From: Flavobacteriaceae bacterium
GTDB lineage: Bacteria > Bacteroidota > Bacteroidia > Flavobacteriales > Flavobacteriaceae
Direction of reading: 5' to 3'
NCBI GenBank assembly: GCA_018608735.1
Contig: JABAYZ010000260.1
Location: 1 to 14,337 of the forward strand
Length of the DNA stretch: 14,337 nt
The translations under genes and the position numbers were made by a program. Shown here piece by piece: positions 7,561 to 14,337 of the stretch. The notes under the pieces were generated by a model. It was not told the DNA's origin, did not search any database, and saw only the letters and a program-made list of their open reading frames with translations. The first letter of the stretch is position 1; each line of letters starts with the position of its first letter.

Positions 7561-8820
7561 TTAATTTATGGAGTCTAGTTGTTGTTTTAAAGGGGCGATA
7601 AATGCCATGAAATCAGATTTAAATTGTGCTGGTAAGGCTTTTGCATCAGGTAATTTTTGGCGAAATGGATCCACTTGTTTACCGTTTTTCCAAAACCGAT
7701 AGCAAACATGAGGTCCTCCTGTATTTCCTGTCATACCAACTTTGCCAATCACGTCGCCTTGTTTCACGTAATCACCGACATTTACCAAGCGCTTACTCAT
7801 ATGTAAATACTGAGTGCTGTAGGTGGCATTGTGTCTAATTTTTACATATTTTCCATTTCCACCTTTTCGTTGCGATTCCACGACTGTCCCATTGGCTGTA
7901 GCCAATATAGGTGTTCCAACGGGAGCTGCAAAATCAGTACCTTTGTGAGGGCGGATTCTATTTCCATAGTATGCGATTCTCCGTTTTAGATTGTATCTTG
8001 AGGAGATTCGACTAAATTGTAATGGTGCTTTCAAAAAGGCTTTACGAAGGCTTTTTGTGTTTTCGTCAAAATAATCAGTGCTATTTTTAGATTCATCGTT
8101 GATGTAATTAAAGGCATAAAATGACTCTCCTCTGTGTTGAAAAAAAGCGGCTTCTATGGTTTCAATCCCAGCGTATATGGAGTCGTCCACAAAACGCTCT
8201 TTATAGATAACTTTAAAATTATCGCCTTTTTGAAGCTTGAAAAAATCGATTGTCCAAGCATAAATATCATCGGACATATCATAAATAAGCTGTGTAGGTA
8301 GCCCTTGATCTTCCATGGTTTCGGAGAGCGTACTCTCGATAACACCAAACGCTTCTTTTTCTATGATTTTAACGGGTTTCCTTTGGGTATATGCAATAAT
8401 TGAGTCGCAAAACTCAACTACCAAATATTCGATTTTATTGGGTTGGTATATAAAAACTAAAGGGATTTGATTGTCTTCTTTTGAATATAAAACGGTGTAG
8501 GGTTTTCCAATTCTTAATTGCCGAACATCAAAAACTTCTTTTGTTTTTTCGGCAATATTATGGATTTGAGGGTAAACCAAATGGTGCTTTTCTAGTAAAA
8601 CGCCAAAACTATCTCCACTTTTAACGGTGTCATTAAAGACCTTAAAGTTATTAAGATTGTAACCGAATTTATAGTTTTCTTTTTCATCAATAACGGCTTT
8701 TTTCACGTCGATAGGCGTATCTTTTGAGCAGCTCTTGATAACGCTGTAGAAGCAGACGAGAATACATCCGTACAGAAAAAATTTTAAATTAAAATACGTT
8801 TTGTATTTAGCCCACTCCAT
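7561..8820 (-). CDS. MepM-like M23 family metallopeptidase, membrane-anchored or lipoprotein
   Basis: A predicted cell-wall DD-endopeptidase of 419 residues that would cut peptidoglycan cross-links in the periplasm. I chose the ATG at 8820, which overlaps the end of the upstream dioxygenase gene by 14 bases. The frame is open further upstream to 9027, but that extension lies wholly inside the dioxygenase and places 69 odd residues before the export signal. The hydrophobic segment at about 13-29 is followed by Cys31 in I-K-S-C-S, a poor lipobox because of the Lys. Residues about 66-115 resemble the LysM-like/OapA region of MepM, and about 185-240 match its central domain (K-G-D-N-F-K-V). The M23 domain spans about 285-390, with H-K-G-T-D (zinc ligands His292 and Asp296), Y-L-H-M (His340) and G-P-H-V-C-Y (His371). 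Cys373 stands where the third zinc ligand, normally His, is expected. Confidence 0.92.
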   Translation of the reverse strand: MEWAKYKTYFNLKFFLYGCILVCFYSVIKSCSKDTPIDVKKAVIDEKENYKFGYNLNNFKVFNDTVKSGDSFGVLLEKHHLVYPQIHNIAEKTKEVFDVRQLRIGKPYTVLYSKEDNQIPLVFIYQPNKIEYLVVEFCDSIIAYTQRKPVKIIEKEAFGVIESTLSETMEDQGLPTQLIYDMSDDIYAWTIDFFKLQKGDNFKVIYKERFVDDSIYAGIETIEAAFFQHRGESFYAFNYINDESKNSTDYFDENTKSLRKAFLKAPLQFSRISSRYNLKRRIAYYGNRIRPHKGTDFAAPVGTPILATANGTVVESQRKGGNGKYVKIRHNATYSTQYLHMSKRLVNVGDYVKQGDVIGKVGMTGNTGGPHVCYRFWKNGKQVDPFRQKLPDAKALPAQFKSDFMAFIAPLKQQLDSIN

Positions 8821-9742
8821 GTCCCCAATTATCTTTTTCTTGTTGGCTCCAAAGTTCTGGAAAAAATATTCTTTTTTGGTACTTTGGATGCATATATTTT
8901 TGCCAATTACTTCCTCCTGTAGCTTCGCCATCTCCTTCTTTGCCCAAAATATAATGTTTAGCGGCATTATAATGTGCCATAACCCAAGTAACGTTAACTG
9001 TGTAATCGTAGTGTCGCATGGCATCAACTAAGCTTTTGTCGTGTTGATTTTCAATAGAAAGCTCTTTGAATCGTGTCCAAATATTTTTGGAGTTACAAAC
9101 TTTCATAAACGCGATAAACTCATCTTTGTAACGGTTTTCAAAGTTGTTTAATAGTGTGGATTTTTGTCCTGTTTTATAATCTTTTCCTGCAGCTTGCCAA
9201 TACAAATGTTCGAAAGCATTTTCAAAAGGCGTATCTCTGTCAATTTTGGTGCGGAACCGCACATCAATAAGGTTGACAAGCTCTGTAGAAGCAAATTCAA
9301 TTTTACGGTATTGTGCACTTTGAAAACCACTCGCAGGAGTAAGTGTATGTCTGAATTTATTATATTGAGCGATATCCATCCCTTCTCTCATGATATTAAA
9401 CGAGGTGGTTAGCATGTCAAAATAACGACTGATTCGCATGAGTTTATCCTGAAAAAAACCAACTTCTAAAGATGTTGACTGTGAGACTTGATTGATTTCC
9501 CAAAGTATCATTTTAAAAATCAATTCATTAATTTGGTGATAGGCAATAAAAACCATTTCATCGGGAAGATTAGTACGCTGAATTTGCAGTCCTAGTAATG
9601 CGTCTGTGTGGATATAATCCCAGTAGGTTATTGAATTACTGTGTAATAACCCCTCTAAATGTACATCACGGTCTTGATCTATAGCATTATATTTATCATC
9701 AAGAAGATTTAGTAGCTTTTCGGTGGTGGGTTTTTTTGTCAT
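8807..9742 (-). CDS. Tryptophan 2,3-dioxygenase family protein
   Basis: A 311-residue cytoplasmic haem enzyme predicted to oxidise L-tryptophan to N-formylkynurenine, the first step of the kynurenine route. Against the Xanthomonas enzyme as I remember it, the substrate-pocket pattern is kept with correct spacing: Phe65 and His69 (F-I-A-Y-H), Tyr127 and Arg131 (Y-N-K-F-R), and Ser138 in T-P-A-S-G-F-Q-S. His257 in W-V-M-A-H-Y is the likely haem ligand, and A-T-G-G-S-N-W near 274-280 matches the T-G-G-S substrate loop. The spacing between these last two is about 4 residues longer than in Xanthomonas, and the region is otherwise divergent. No other kynurenine gene is visible in the window. The gene sits between DUF3108 (6-base gap) and the M23 peptidase (14-base overlap), so it is translated from the same transcript. 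Confidence 0.88.
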   Translation of the reverse strand: MTKKPTTEKLLNLLDDKYNAIDQDRDVHLEGLLHSNSITYWDYIHTDALLGLQIQRTNLPDEMVFIAYHQINELIFKMILWEINQVSQSTSLEVGFFQDKLMRISRYFDMLTTSFNIMREGMDIAQYNKFRHTLTPASGFQSAQYRKIEFASTELVNLIDVRFRTKIDRDTPFENAFEHLYWQAAGKDYKTGQKSTLLNNFENRYKDEFIAFMKVCNSKNIWTRFKELSIENQHDKSLVDAMRHYDYTVNVTWVMAHYNAAKHYILGKEGDGEATGGSNWQKYMHPKYQKRIFFPELWSQQEKDNWGHGVG

Positions 9743-9748
9743 CGAGTA

Positions 9749-10540
9749 TTATAGTTGAATTTGAAATGGATATTTAAGTCCTTTTTGAGCTTCTAAATCT
9801 GCTCGTAAGGAACCCACTTGTAAATCTGCTTTTATTTTTATTGGCACTTTGTTTTTATCGGCACTAACCCATAATGTGAGGCTTTCTTCTTCTCTAAAAA
9901 CACGTCCAGCCATGACATAGGGTCTGAATTTTATACATTTAATTTTTCCAAACTTCGTATTAATAGTTTCGTGTCCTAAATATTTTAGTTTGAATAAAAA
10001 CGTTTCGCTATCAAAAAATATATTAAGTTCAACGATATCTCCATCTTTAATGGTCGCTGTGTTGTAATTATTCCTCAAATAATAATAGGCAGAAACTAAA
10101 TCTTGGATGTTTTTCTCAATATCTACTCTCGAGGAGGTATTGGTCTTCAAATCATTAACCAATGCTTTATTTTTTATGTGGTCAAACTCTACAATCCTAT
10201 TTTTGGTATAGCCCCCTTCATAAATATCTCTTACAAATTTGTAGGGTTGACCTGTTTTTTTATCAAAATGGCTTTCATAATGGTCATTAACTTTGAAAAC
10301 CCACTTGATTGCCCCTGTTGTCCAACCTTTTCCAACAACTTTGTATACGGGCTTATCCTTGTAAGTGCTTTCAGAAACTTCCAGAGTTGCATTGCCGGCT
10401 TTCATCCATCCGCTATAGCTAAGTTTGAACCTCAACCATTCCCCCGCTTGAAAAGCAGAGGAATTTTGAGCAACTACACACTCAAAACTTAAAAGTAAAA
10501 ATACAATTAAAGAAAATTTATTCAACTTAGACTCGAACAT
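9749..10540 (-). CDS. Secreted DUF3108 domain protein
   Basis: A 263-residue exported protein of unknown function. A basic n-region and hydrophobic core end at C-V-V-A-Q, so cleavage is expected near residue 24 or 25. Almost the entire mature part resembles DUF3108, a beta-rich family of Gram-negative periplasmic or envelope proteins: G-E-W-L-R-F-K-L-S-Y near the N-terminus, G-K-G-W-T-T-G near residues 70-76, and the closing L-W-V-S-A-D and V-P-I-K-I strand. There are no recognisable catalytic residues. It appears to be the first gene of the operon with the dioxygenase, M23 peptidase and pgi. The 123 bases upstream are AT-rich and contain only a one-mismatch promoter box. An envelope-related role with the M23 peptidase is conceivable but unproven. 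Confidence 0.85.
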   Translation of the reverse strand: MFESKLNKFSLIVFLLLSFECVVAQNSSAFQAGEWLRFKLSYSGWMKAGNATLEVSESTYKDKPVYKVVGKGWTTGAIKWVFKVNDHYESHFDKKTGQPYKFVRDIYEGGYTKNRIVEFDHIKNKALVNDLKTNTSSRVDIEKNIQDLVSAYYYLRNNYNTATIKDGDIVELNIFFDSETFLFKLKYLGHETINTKFGKIKCIKFRPYVMAGRVFREEESLTLWVSADKNKVPIKIKADLQVGSLRADLEAQKGLKYPFQIQL

Positions 10541-10663
10541 ATAACGGGTTTAAATTATTATATAATGGATTACAAATTTGCAATTATTATTCCATATTAT
10601 AAAATGTATACAAATTAAGTCTTAAATATTTTTTTGGGATTGGGATATTAGTAAGTCAAAAGC

Positions 10664-12886
10664 TTAAAACCAGTAACCTACATTTACAAAATAGCCCGAT
10701 TGGTTTGTTTCTCCTGACCAGTTGTATTTTAACTCGATAGACCCAAAAACAGTCTCTAAAGCATACCCTATTGCATAGCCGCTATAAGTTGGAGAGTCAA
10801 ACCATTTTTGAGTTAAGAAAATATCATCTCCAATATTTGCGAAATTAGCTGAAAAATTAAAGTGATGATTCGTTGAAAACTCATAATCAATGGTTGAAGA
10901 TAGTTTTACAAAACTATTTCCATTTAGTTCAAGATAATCATAGCCATAAAATGTAGAGTAGTTGTTAAAATAATTAAATCCGTAGCCTCCAAGTCCAAAA
11001 TGAAGTGCTTTGGTGTCACTATTTCCAACCCTAAAACCGCCTTCAGTATTTATATGCATTGAGAGTTTATCGGTAATTTTAAATGCTTTTGAAATCTGTG
11101 CCTTGAAAATTGAAAATTCATTAAATTCTCCTTCAAAATTAGGCGAAGCAAAATAGAACTTAAAACCCCCATCAACAAGAAACCCCGCTGTTGGGAAAAA
11201 CTTATTGTCTATAGTGTCTATTTTTAATGATCCGAAAAGGCTCAAAAAATTACCGTTTTCAAATTCATACTCTGGGGTGTCAAAAACAGATAAAAACGCA
11301 TTATCATTGGTGGTGATTTTTAGATTTTTCAACTCCGTTCCGATTTTTACTGCCAAGTCTTTCTTAATCAGAGTTTCTACAAAAAATTGATGTGAAAAAT
11401 CTTTAAATGAGATCTGAATTTTATCTATTGAGGGGTAATTAACATCGCTAATTAAACTAGCTGGATCAATAGAATGATTGAATCTTTTATAACTAGAGTT
11501 AATACCGACACTCCAATAAAACCCTTTATCGATATAATAGTCAAAATTATAGCGACTGTTATCGCCTAGGATAAAATCCATAGATACTACATCATTTTTA
11601 AGAAGTAGTTGTTTTTTTGTGATGTTTAATAGCGCCGCACTTTTGTATAACTGATCATAATGCAACCCAAATTTCACAAAGGCCGTGTTTTTGGCTTCAA
11701 CAGCTTTTGCTGAGAAATCATAGCCCTGTTCAGAAGGTGAAAATTTATATAAAAAACTATCAAAATTATTAGTCGCCGCTAGATTGTTAACGCCTTTACT
11801 AAAATCGTCATAACTAATATTTTCACCGCTTCTAAACCTCAATTTACCGAGCACATAGGAAGTGGTGTATTTATTTAGACCTGCTATTGAAATCGCATTA
11901 ATTTGAATTTTTTCTAAATCGGACGGCTTAATACGGGGTTTGATATAATTTTGAGTGGCTGCAATTTCTTGTAATTTTTTCGTGAAATTTTCAGTCGCTT
12001 TTTGTCCATTTTTCGTGATTTTAATACCCTCTTGAAATGATATAAGCGAGAAATTTAAAATATCTGGTTTGATATAGATATCTGTTAATTTTGATTTATG
12101 CTTCATTTCCTTAACCACTTTAAAGTTATTGATTTGAATCAATATGTCTGAAGCTGACCCGAGTTTATCAGCATCAATAAGATCATCCTGAACATCGACA
12201 CCGATAATGATATCTAAATTTTTATCCAAAAGGCCTTCAATGGGATAATTATTAATAATCCCTCCGTCCATTAATAGCTTGCCATCTAGTTGTATGGGCT
12301 GAAAAAGAGTTGGCAGAGCGCTACTAGCCGCAATTGCTTGTGCGAGATTTCCTTTGTCCAAAACAACTTCCTGCCCCGTTTGCATATTTGTCGCCATACA
12401 GTAAAACGGAATGGGTAGTTTACTAAAATCATCTATTCCACTAACCCCTAACGTTAGTTTTGATAGTAAATTGAACGCATTTTGTCCTTTAGAAATCGAT
12501 GAAGGCAATTGTATTTTGAAGTTATTTACAGGGAGCGATAAGGCATATTTCTCGGCATTTTTACGTTCATAAAACGTTTTTGATTTACGGGGAACATCGT
12601 CACTAATTAGCAACTCAAAATGCGTGGATTTGAAGATCGAGTCTAACTGTTGCCCATTGTATCCAGAGGCGTATAGACCCCCTATAACTGCCCCCATACT
12701 ACTGCCTGCAATATAATCGATGCGTACGCCCAAGCTGTCCAACGTTTTTAGCACGCCTATATGGGCAAATCCTTTGGCACCTCCCCCACTAAGCACTAAA
12801 CCCACTCGTGGGTTTACAGCTTTATTTTCTTGAGAAAAACTCCAAGAGAAAAAGAAAATAAAAAGTAGGAATACTAAATTACGCAC
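10664..12886 (-). CDS. Patatin-like phospholipase fused to POTRA and outer-membrane beta-barrel (PlpD-like)
   Basis: A 740-residue outer-membrane protein combining a lipid hydrolase with its own barrel, like type Vd autotransporters such as PlpD. I chose GTG at 12886, which gives a compact signal peptide (M-R-N-L-V-F then F-F-F-S-W-S-F-S-Q) and an 8-base overlap with uvrC. The ATG at 12937 would add 17 residues inside the uvrC C-terminal domain. The patatin domain covers about 25-235: oxyanion loop G-G-G-A-K-G at 34-39, nucleophile Ser63 in G-S-S-M-G, and catalytic Asp207 in D-G-G. A POTRA-like segment lies at about 327-382 (I-Q-I-N-A-I-S-I-A-G, later L-A-A-T-N-N-F-D). From about 400 the sequence is a surface-antigen/Omp85-type barrel ending in V-G-Y-W-F with a terminal Phe. 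The dyad is intact, so phospholipase A activity is likely. Whether the domain reaches the cell surface is unknown. Confidence 0.9.
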   Translation of the reverse strand: MRNLVFLLFIFFFSWSFSQENKAVNPRVGLVLSGGGAKGFAHIGVLKTLDSLGVRIDYIAGSSMGAVIGGLYASGYNGQQLDSIFKSTHFELLISDDVPRKSKTFYERKNAEKYALSLPVNNFKIQLPSSISKGQNAFNLLSKLTLGVSGIDDFSKLPIPFYCMATNMQTGQEVVLDKGNLAQAIAASSALPTLFQPIQLDGKLLMDGGIINNYPIEGLLDKNLDIIIGVDVQDDLIDADKLGSASDILIQINNFKVVKEMKHKSKLTDIYIKPDILNFSLISFQEGIKITKNGQKATENFTKKLQEIAATQNYIKPRIKPSDLEKIQINAISIAGLNKYTTSYVLGKLRFRSGENISYDDFSKGVNNLAATNNFDSFLYKFSPSEQGYDFSAKAVEAKNTAFVKFGLHYDQLYKSAALLNITKKQLLLKNDVVSMDFILGDNSRYNFDYYIDKGFYWSVGINSSYKRFNHSIDPASLISDVNYPSIDKIQISFKDFSHQFFVETLIKKDLAVKIGTELKNLKITTNDNAFLSVFDTPEYEFENGNFLSLFGSLKIDTIDNKFFPTAGFLVDGGFKFYFASPNFEGEFNEFSIFKAQISKAFKITDKLSMHINTEGGFRVGNSDTKALHFGLGGYGFNYFNNYSTFYGYDYLELNGNSFVKLSSTIDYEFSTNHHFNFSANFANIGDDIFLTQKWFDSPTYSGYAIGYALETVFGSIELKYNWSGETNQSGYFVNVGYWF

Positions 12887-14337
12887 GGGGTTTGTTTTGA
12901 TAATAATTATAAATAATTTGAGCTTTTGACACTCCAATAACTTGTTCTAATTCGTCTAGTGCTGCAAATGAAACTCGTTGTGCAGACTTAAATGTTTTTA
13001 GTAATTCTAAAATCGTTTTTTCGCCAATTCCTACAATTGATTCTAACTCTGAATTTAAAGCTGTTTTACTTCGTTTGTTTCTATGATGCTCAATTCCAAA
13101 TCGGTGTGCTTCATTTCGAAGTTGCTGAATAATTTTAAGGGTTTCACTTTTTTTGTCTAAATATAAGGGAATTGGATCATTTGGATAGAATAATTCTTCT
13201 AAACGTTTTGCAATTCCAATGATTGCTATGGTTCCACGAAGACCAAGTTCGTCCAAACTCTTTAAAGCCGCGGACAGTTGCCCTTTACCACCATCAATTA
13301 TGATTAAGTGAGGCAACGGCTGCTTTTCATCTAATAAACGTTTATAGCGTCTATAAACAACCTCGGTCATAGAGGCATAATCATCTGGACCCTCGACAGT
13401 TTTAATGTTAAAATTACGGTACTCTTTTTTACTTGGTTTTCCGTTTTTAAAAACAACACAAGCAGCCACAGGGTGTGTGCCTTGGATGTTTGAATTATCA
13501 AAACATTCAATATGGGTTGGCGCTTCCGAAAGCCTCAAATCTGATTTCATTTGAGCCATAATACGTTCGACATGACGATCGGGGTCCGTTATTTTAACCT
13601 GTTTTAATTGCTCTAAGCGTTGATATTTTGCATTCCGTAGCGACAAGTCGATCAACTGTTTTTTATCCCCTACTTTGGGAACCGTAATTCTAAACTCTGA
13701 ACCTAAATTCACCTTAAAAGGCACATAAATATCTTTGGATTCTAATGAAAACCGCTGACGCATCTCTGTTATGGCGAGTTCTAATAAGGCTTCGTCACTT
13801 TCTTGAAGTTTTTTCTTCAATTCCATCGTATGTGAACGAATAATGGCGCCGTATGACAGTTGTAAAAAATTGACATATGCATAGCTCTCATCACTTACAA
13901 TTGTAAACACATCAACATTACTTATTTTAGGATTAACAATGGTGGACTTGGCTTGATAGTTCTCTAATATTTGTAATTTTTCTTTCAAAGCTTGAGCGGC
14001 TTCAAACTCTAAATTTTCAGCAAATATTTTCATTTGTGATTTAAATACTGAAATTGACGTTTTAAAATTACCTTTTAAAATTTCTCGAATCGTTGATATA
14101 TTTTCTAAATATGAGGCTTCATGTTCTTTAGCTTCACAAGCTCCTTTACAATTCCCTAAATGGTATTCTAGACATACTTTATATTTTTGACTTTCTATTT
14201 TTTCTTTGGATAAATCATATTTACATGTGCGGAGTGGAAACAACCCCTTGATGAGATCCAACAGAGTATACACTGTTTTGATACTGGTATAAGGACCAAA
14301 ATATTCAGATCCATCTTTGATGATACGGCGGGGTTGG
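12879..14337 (-). CDS. uvrC: UvrABC system protein C (excinuclease subunit), N-terminus cut by window edge
   Basis: UvrC makes both incisions around DNA lesions in nucleotide-excision repair in the cytoplasm. The frame runs open to the right edge (485 complete codons plus one base), so roughly the first hundred residues, holding most of the GIY-YIG nuclease, lie outside. Visible are K-D-G-S-E-Y-F-G-P-Y, which ends the GIY-YIG domain; C-L-E-Y-H-L-G-N-C-K-G-A-C, the usual Cys cluster; and a UVR coiled-coil for UvrB binding at window residues about 91-130. The RNase H-like nuclease follows, with Asp280 (E-C-F-D-N-S-N), Asp348 (I-D-G-G-K-G-Q) and His411 (E-A-H-R-F). The C-terminus carries paired helix-hairpin-helix segments (V-G-I-G-E-K-T and I-G-V-S-K-A). 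Both ends of the visible part match family norms. The stop overlaps the probable GTG start of the patatin gene. Confidence 0.97.
   Translation of the reverse strand, partial: QPRRIIKDGSEYFGPYTSIKTVYTLLDLIKGLFPLRTCKYDLSKEKIESQKYKVCLEYHLGNCKGACEAKEHEASYLENISTIREILKGNFKTSISVFKSQMKIFAENLEFEAAQALKEKLQILENYQAKSTIVNPKISNVDVFTIVSDESYAYVNFLQLSYGAIIRSHTMELKKKLQESDEALLELAITEMRQRFSLESKDIYVPFKVNLGSEFRITVPKVGDKKQLIDLSLRNAKYQRLEQLKQVKITDPDRHVERIMAQMKSDLRLSEAPTHIECFDNSNIQGTHPVAACVVFKNGKPSKKEYRNFNIKTVEGPDDYASMTEVVYRRYKRLLDEKQPLPHLIIIDGGKGQLSAALKSLDELGLRGTIAIIGIAKRLEELFYPNDPIPLYLDKKSETLKIIQQLRNEAHRFGIEHHRNKRSKTALNSELESIVGIGEKTILELLKTFKSAQRVSFAALDELEQVIGVSKAQIIYNYYQNKPRA

Noticed and set aside
8821..9027. A 69-residue N-terminal extension of the M23 peptidase frame
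   Set aside because: It lies entirely within the dioxygenase coding sequence in another frame and would bury the export signal. The ATG at 8820 fits better.
10103..10492. A 129-codon open frame on the plus strand opposite the DUF3108 gene
   Set aside because: It is antisense to a well-supported gene, has no recognisable domain and no promoter box. It is a shadow of the AT-rich opposite strand.
10626..10650. T-run followed by a GGGATTGGGAT direct repeat after the patatin gene, considered as a terminator
   Set aside because: The repeat is direct, not inverted. Only a 5-base AATAT/ATATT pairing is possible, so no stable hairpin forms.
12887..12937. The ATG start of the patatin gene at 12937
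   Set aside because: The extra 17 residues are read from the conserved uvrC C-terminal coding sequence and lengthen the n-region of the signal peptide without need. GTG at 12886 is preferred, though not proven.
12879..14273. uvrC as a complete gene starting at 14273
   Set aside because: That position is an internal GTG (Val). The frame continues to the window edge and encodes the conserved K-D-G-S-E-Y-F-G-P-Y segment of the GIY-YIG domain, so the gene is partial here.
1..14337. tRNA, rRNA, CRISPR, insertion sequence, integron or phage signals
   Set aside because: No cloverleaf-like segment, regularly spaced repeat, transposase or integrase frame, or attachment-site duplication was seen on either strand by eye.

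Overview
The window is AT-rich DNA from a member of the Bacteroidota, most likely a marine-type Flavobacteriaceae. The evidence is a TonB-dependent receptor with an N-terminal carboxypeptidase-regulatory-like domain, a DUF5689 surface lipoprotein with an acidic export signal after the lipobox, signal peptides ending in -AQ or -SQ, promoter boxes of the form TAnnTTTG, and start sites without Shine-Dalgarno sequences. No tRNA, rRNA, CRISPR array, insertion sequence or phage gene was seen. Every open frame of useful length reads as an intact chromosomal gene. Two genes are cut by the window edges: the DUF5689 lipoprotein on the left and uvrC on the right.

Left region (1-5331). A TonB-dependent receptor is followed 33 bases later by a DUF5689 lipoprotein, both on the minus strand. 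A secreted endonuclease/exonuclease/phosphatase (EEP) family hydrolase is divergent on the plus strand. Two TAnnTTTG boxes face away from each other in the 101-base gap, 21 bases apart. I read this as an outer-membrane uptake locus: surface binding lipoprotein, TonB-driven channel and exported hydrolase. It may act on extracellular nucleic acid or another phosphodiester. The substrate is inference.

Middle region (5331-10540). A bidirectional terminator separates the hydrolase from a convergent gene for a small four-helix membrane protein of the 'cytochrome B'-labelled Bacteroidota family, which has its own promoter. Upstream of that lies a terminator closing a tight four-gene minus-strand operon: a secreted DUF3108 protein, a tryptophan 2,3-dioxygenase family enzyme, a MepM-like M23 envelope peptidase and glucose-6-phosphate isomerase. 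The gaps are 6 bases, a 14-base overlap and 21 bases. The operon mixes cytoplasmic metabolism with envelope functions.

Right region (10664-14337). uvrC (nucleotide-excision repair, 5' end missing) overlaps by 8 bases a patatin-POTRA-beta-barrel protein resembling the type Vd / PlpD design, probably starting at GTG. No clear terminator separates this pair from the DUF3108 operon.

The points most worth following up are the receptor/lipoprotein/nuclease locus with its back-to-back promoters, the His-to-Cys change at a predicted zinc ligand of the M23 peptidase, and the patatin-barrel fusion. These are probably lineage-typical genes whose functions are poorly described. I saw no clear sign of a wholly new system.
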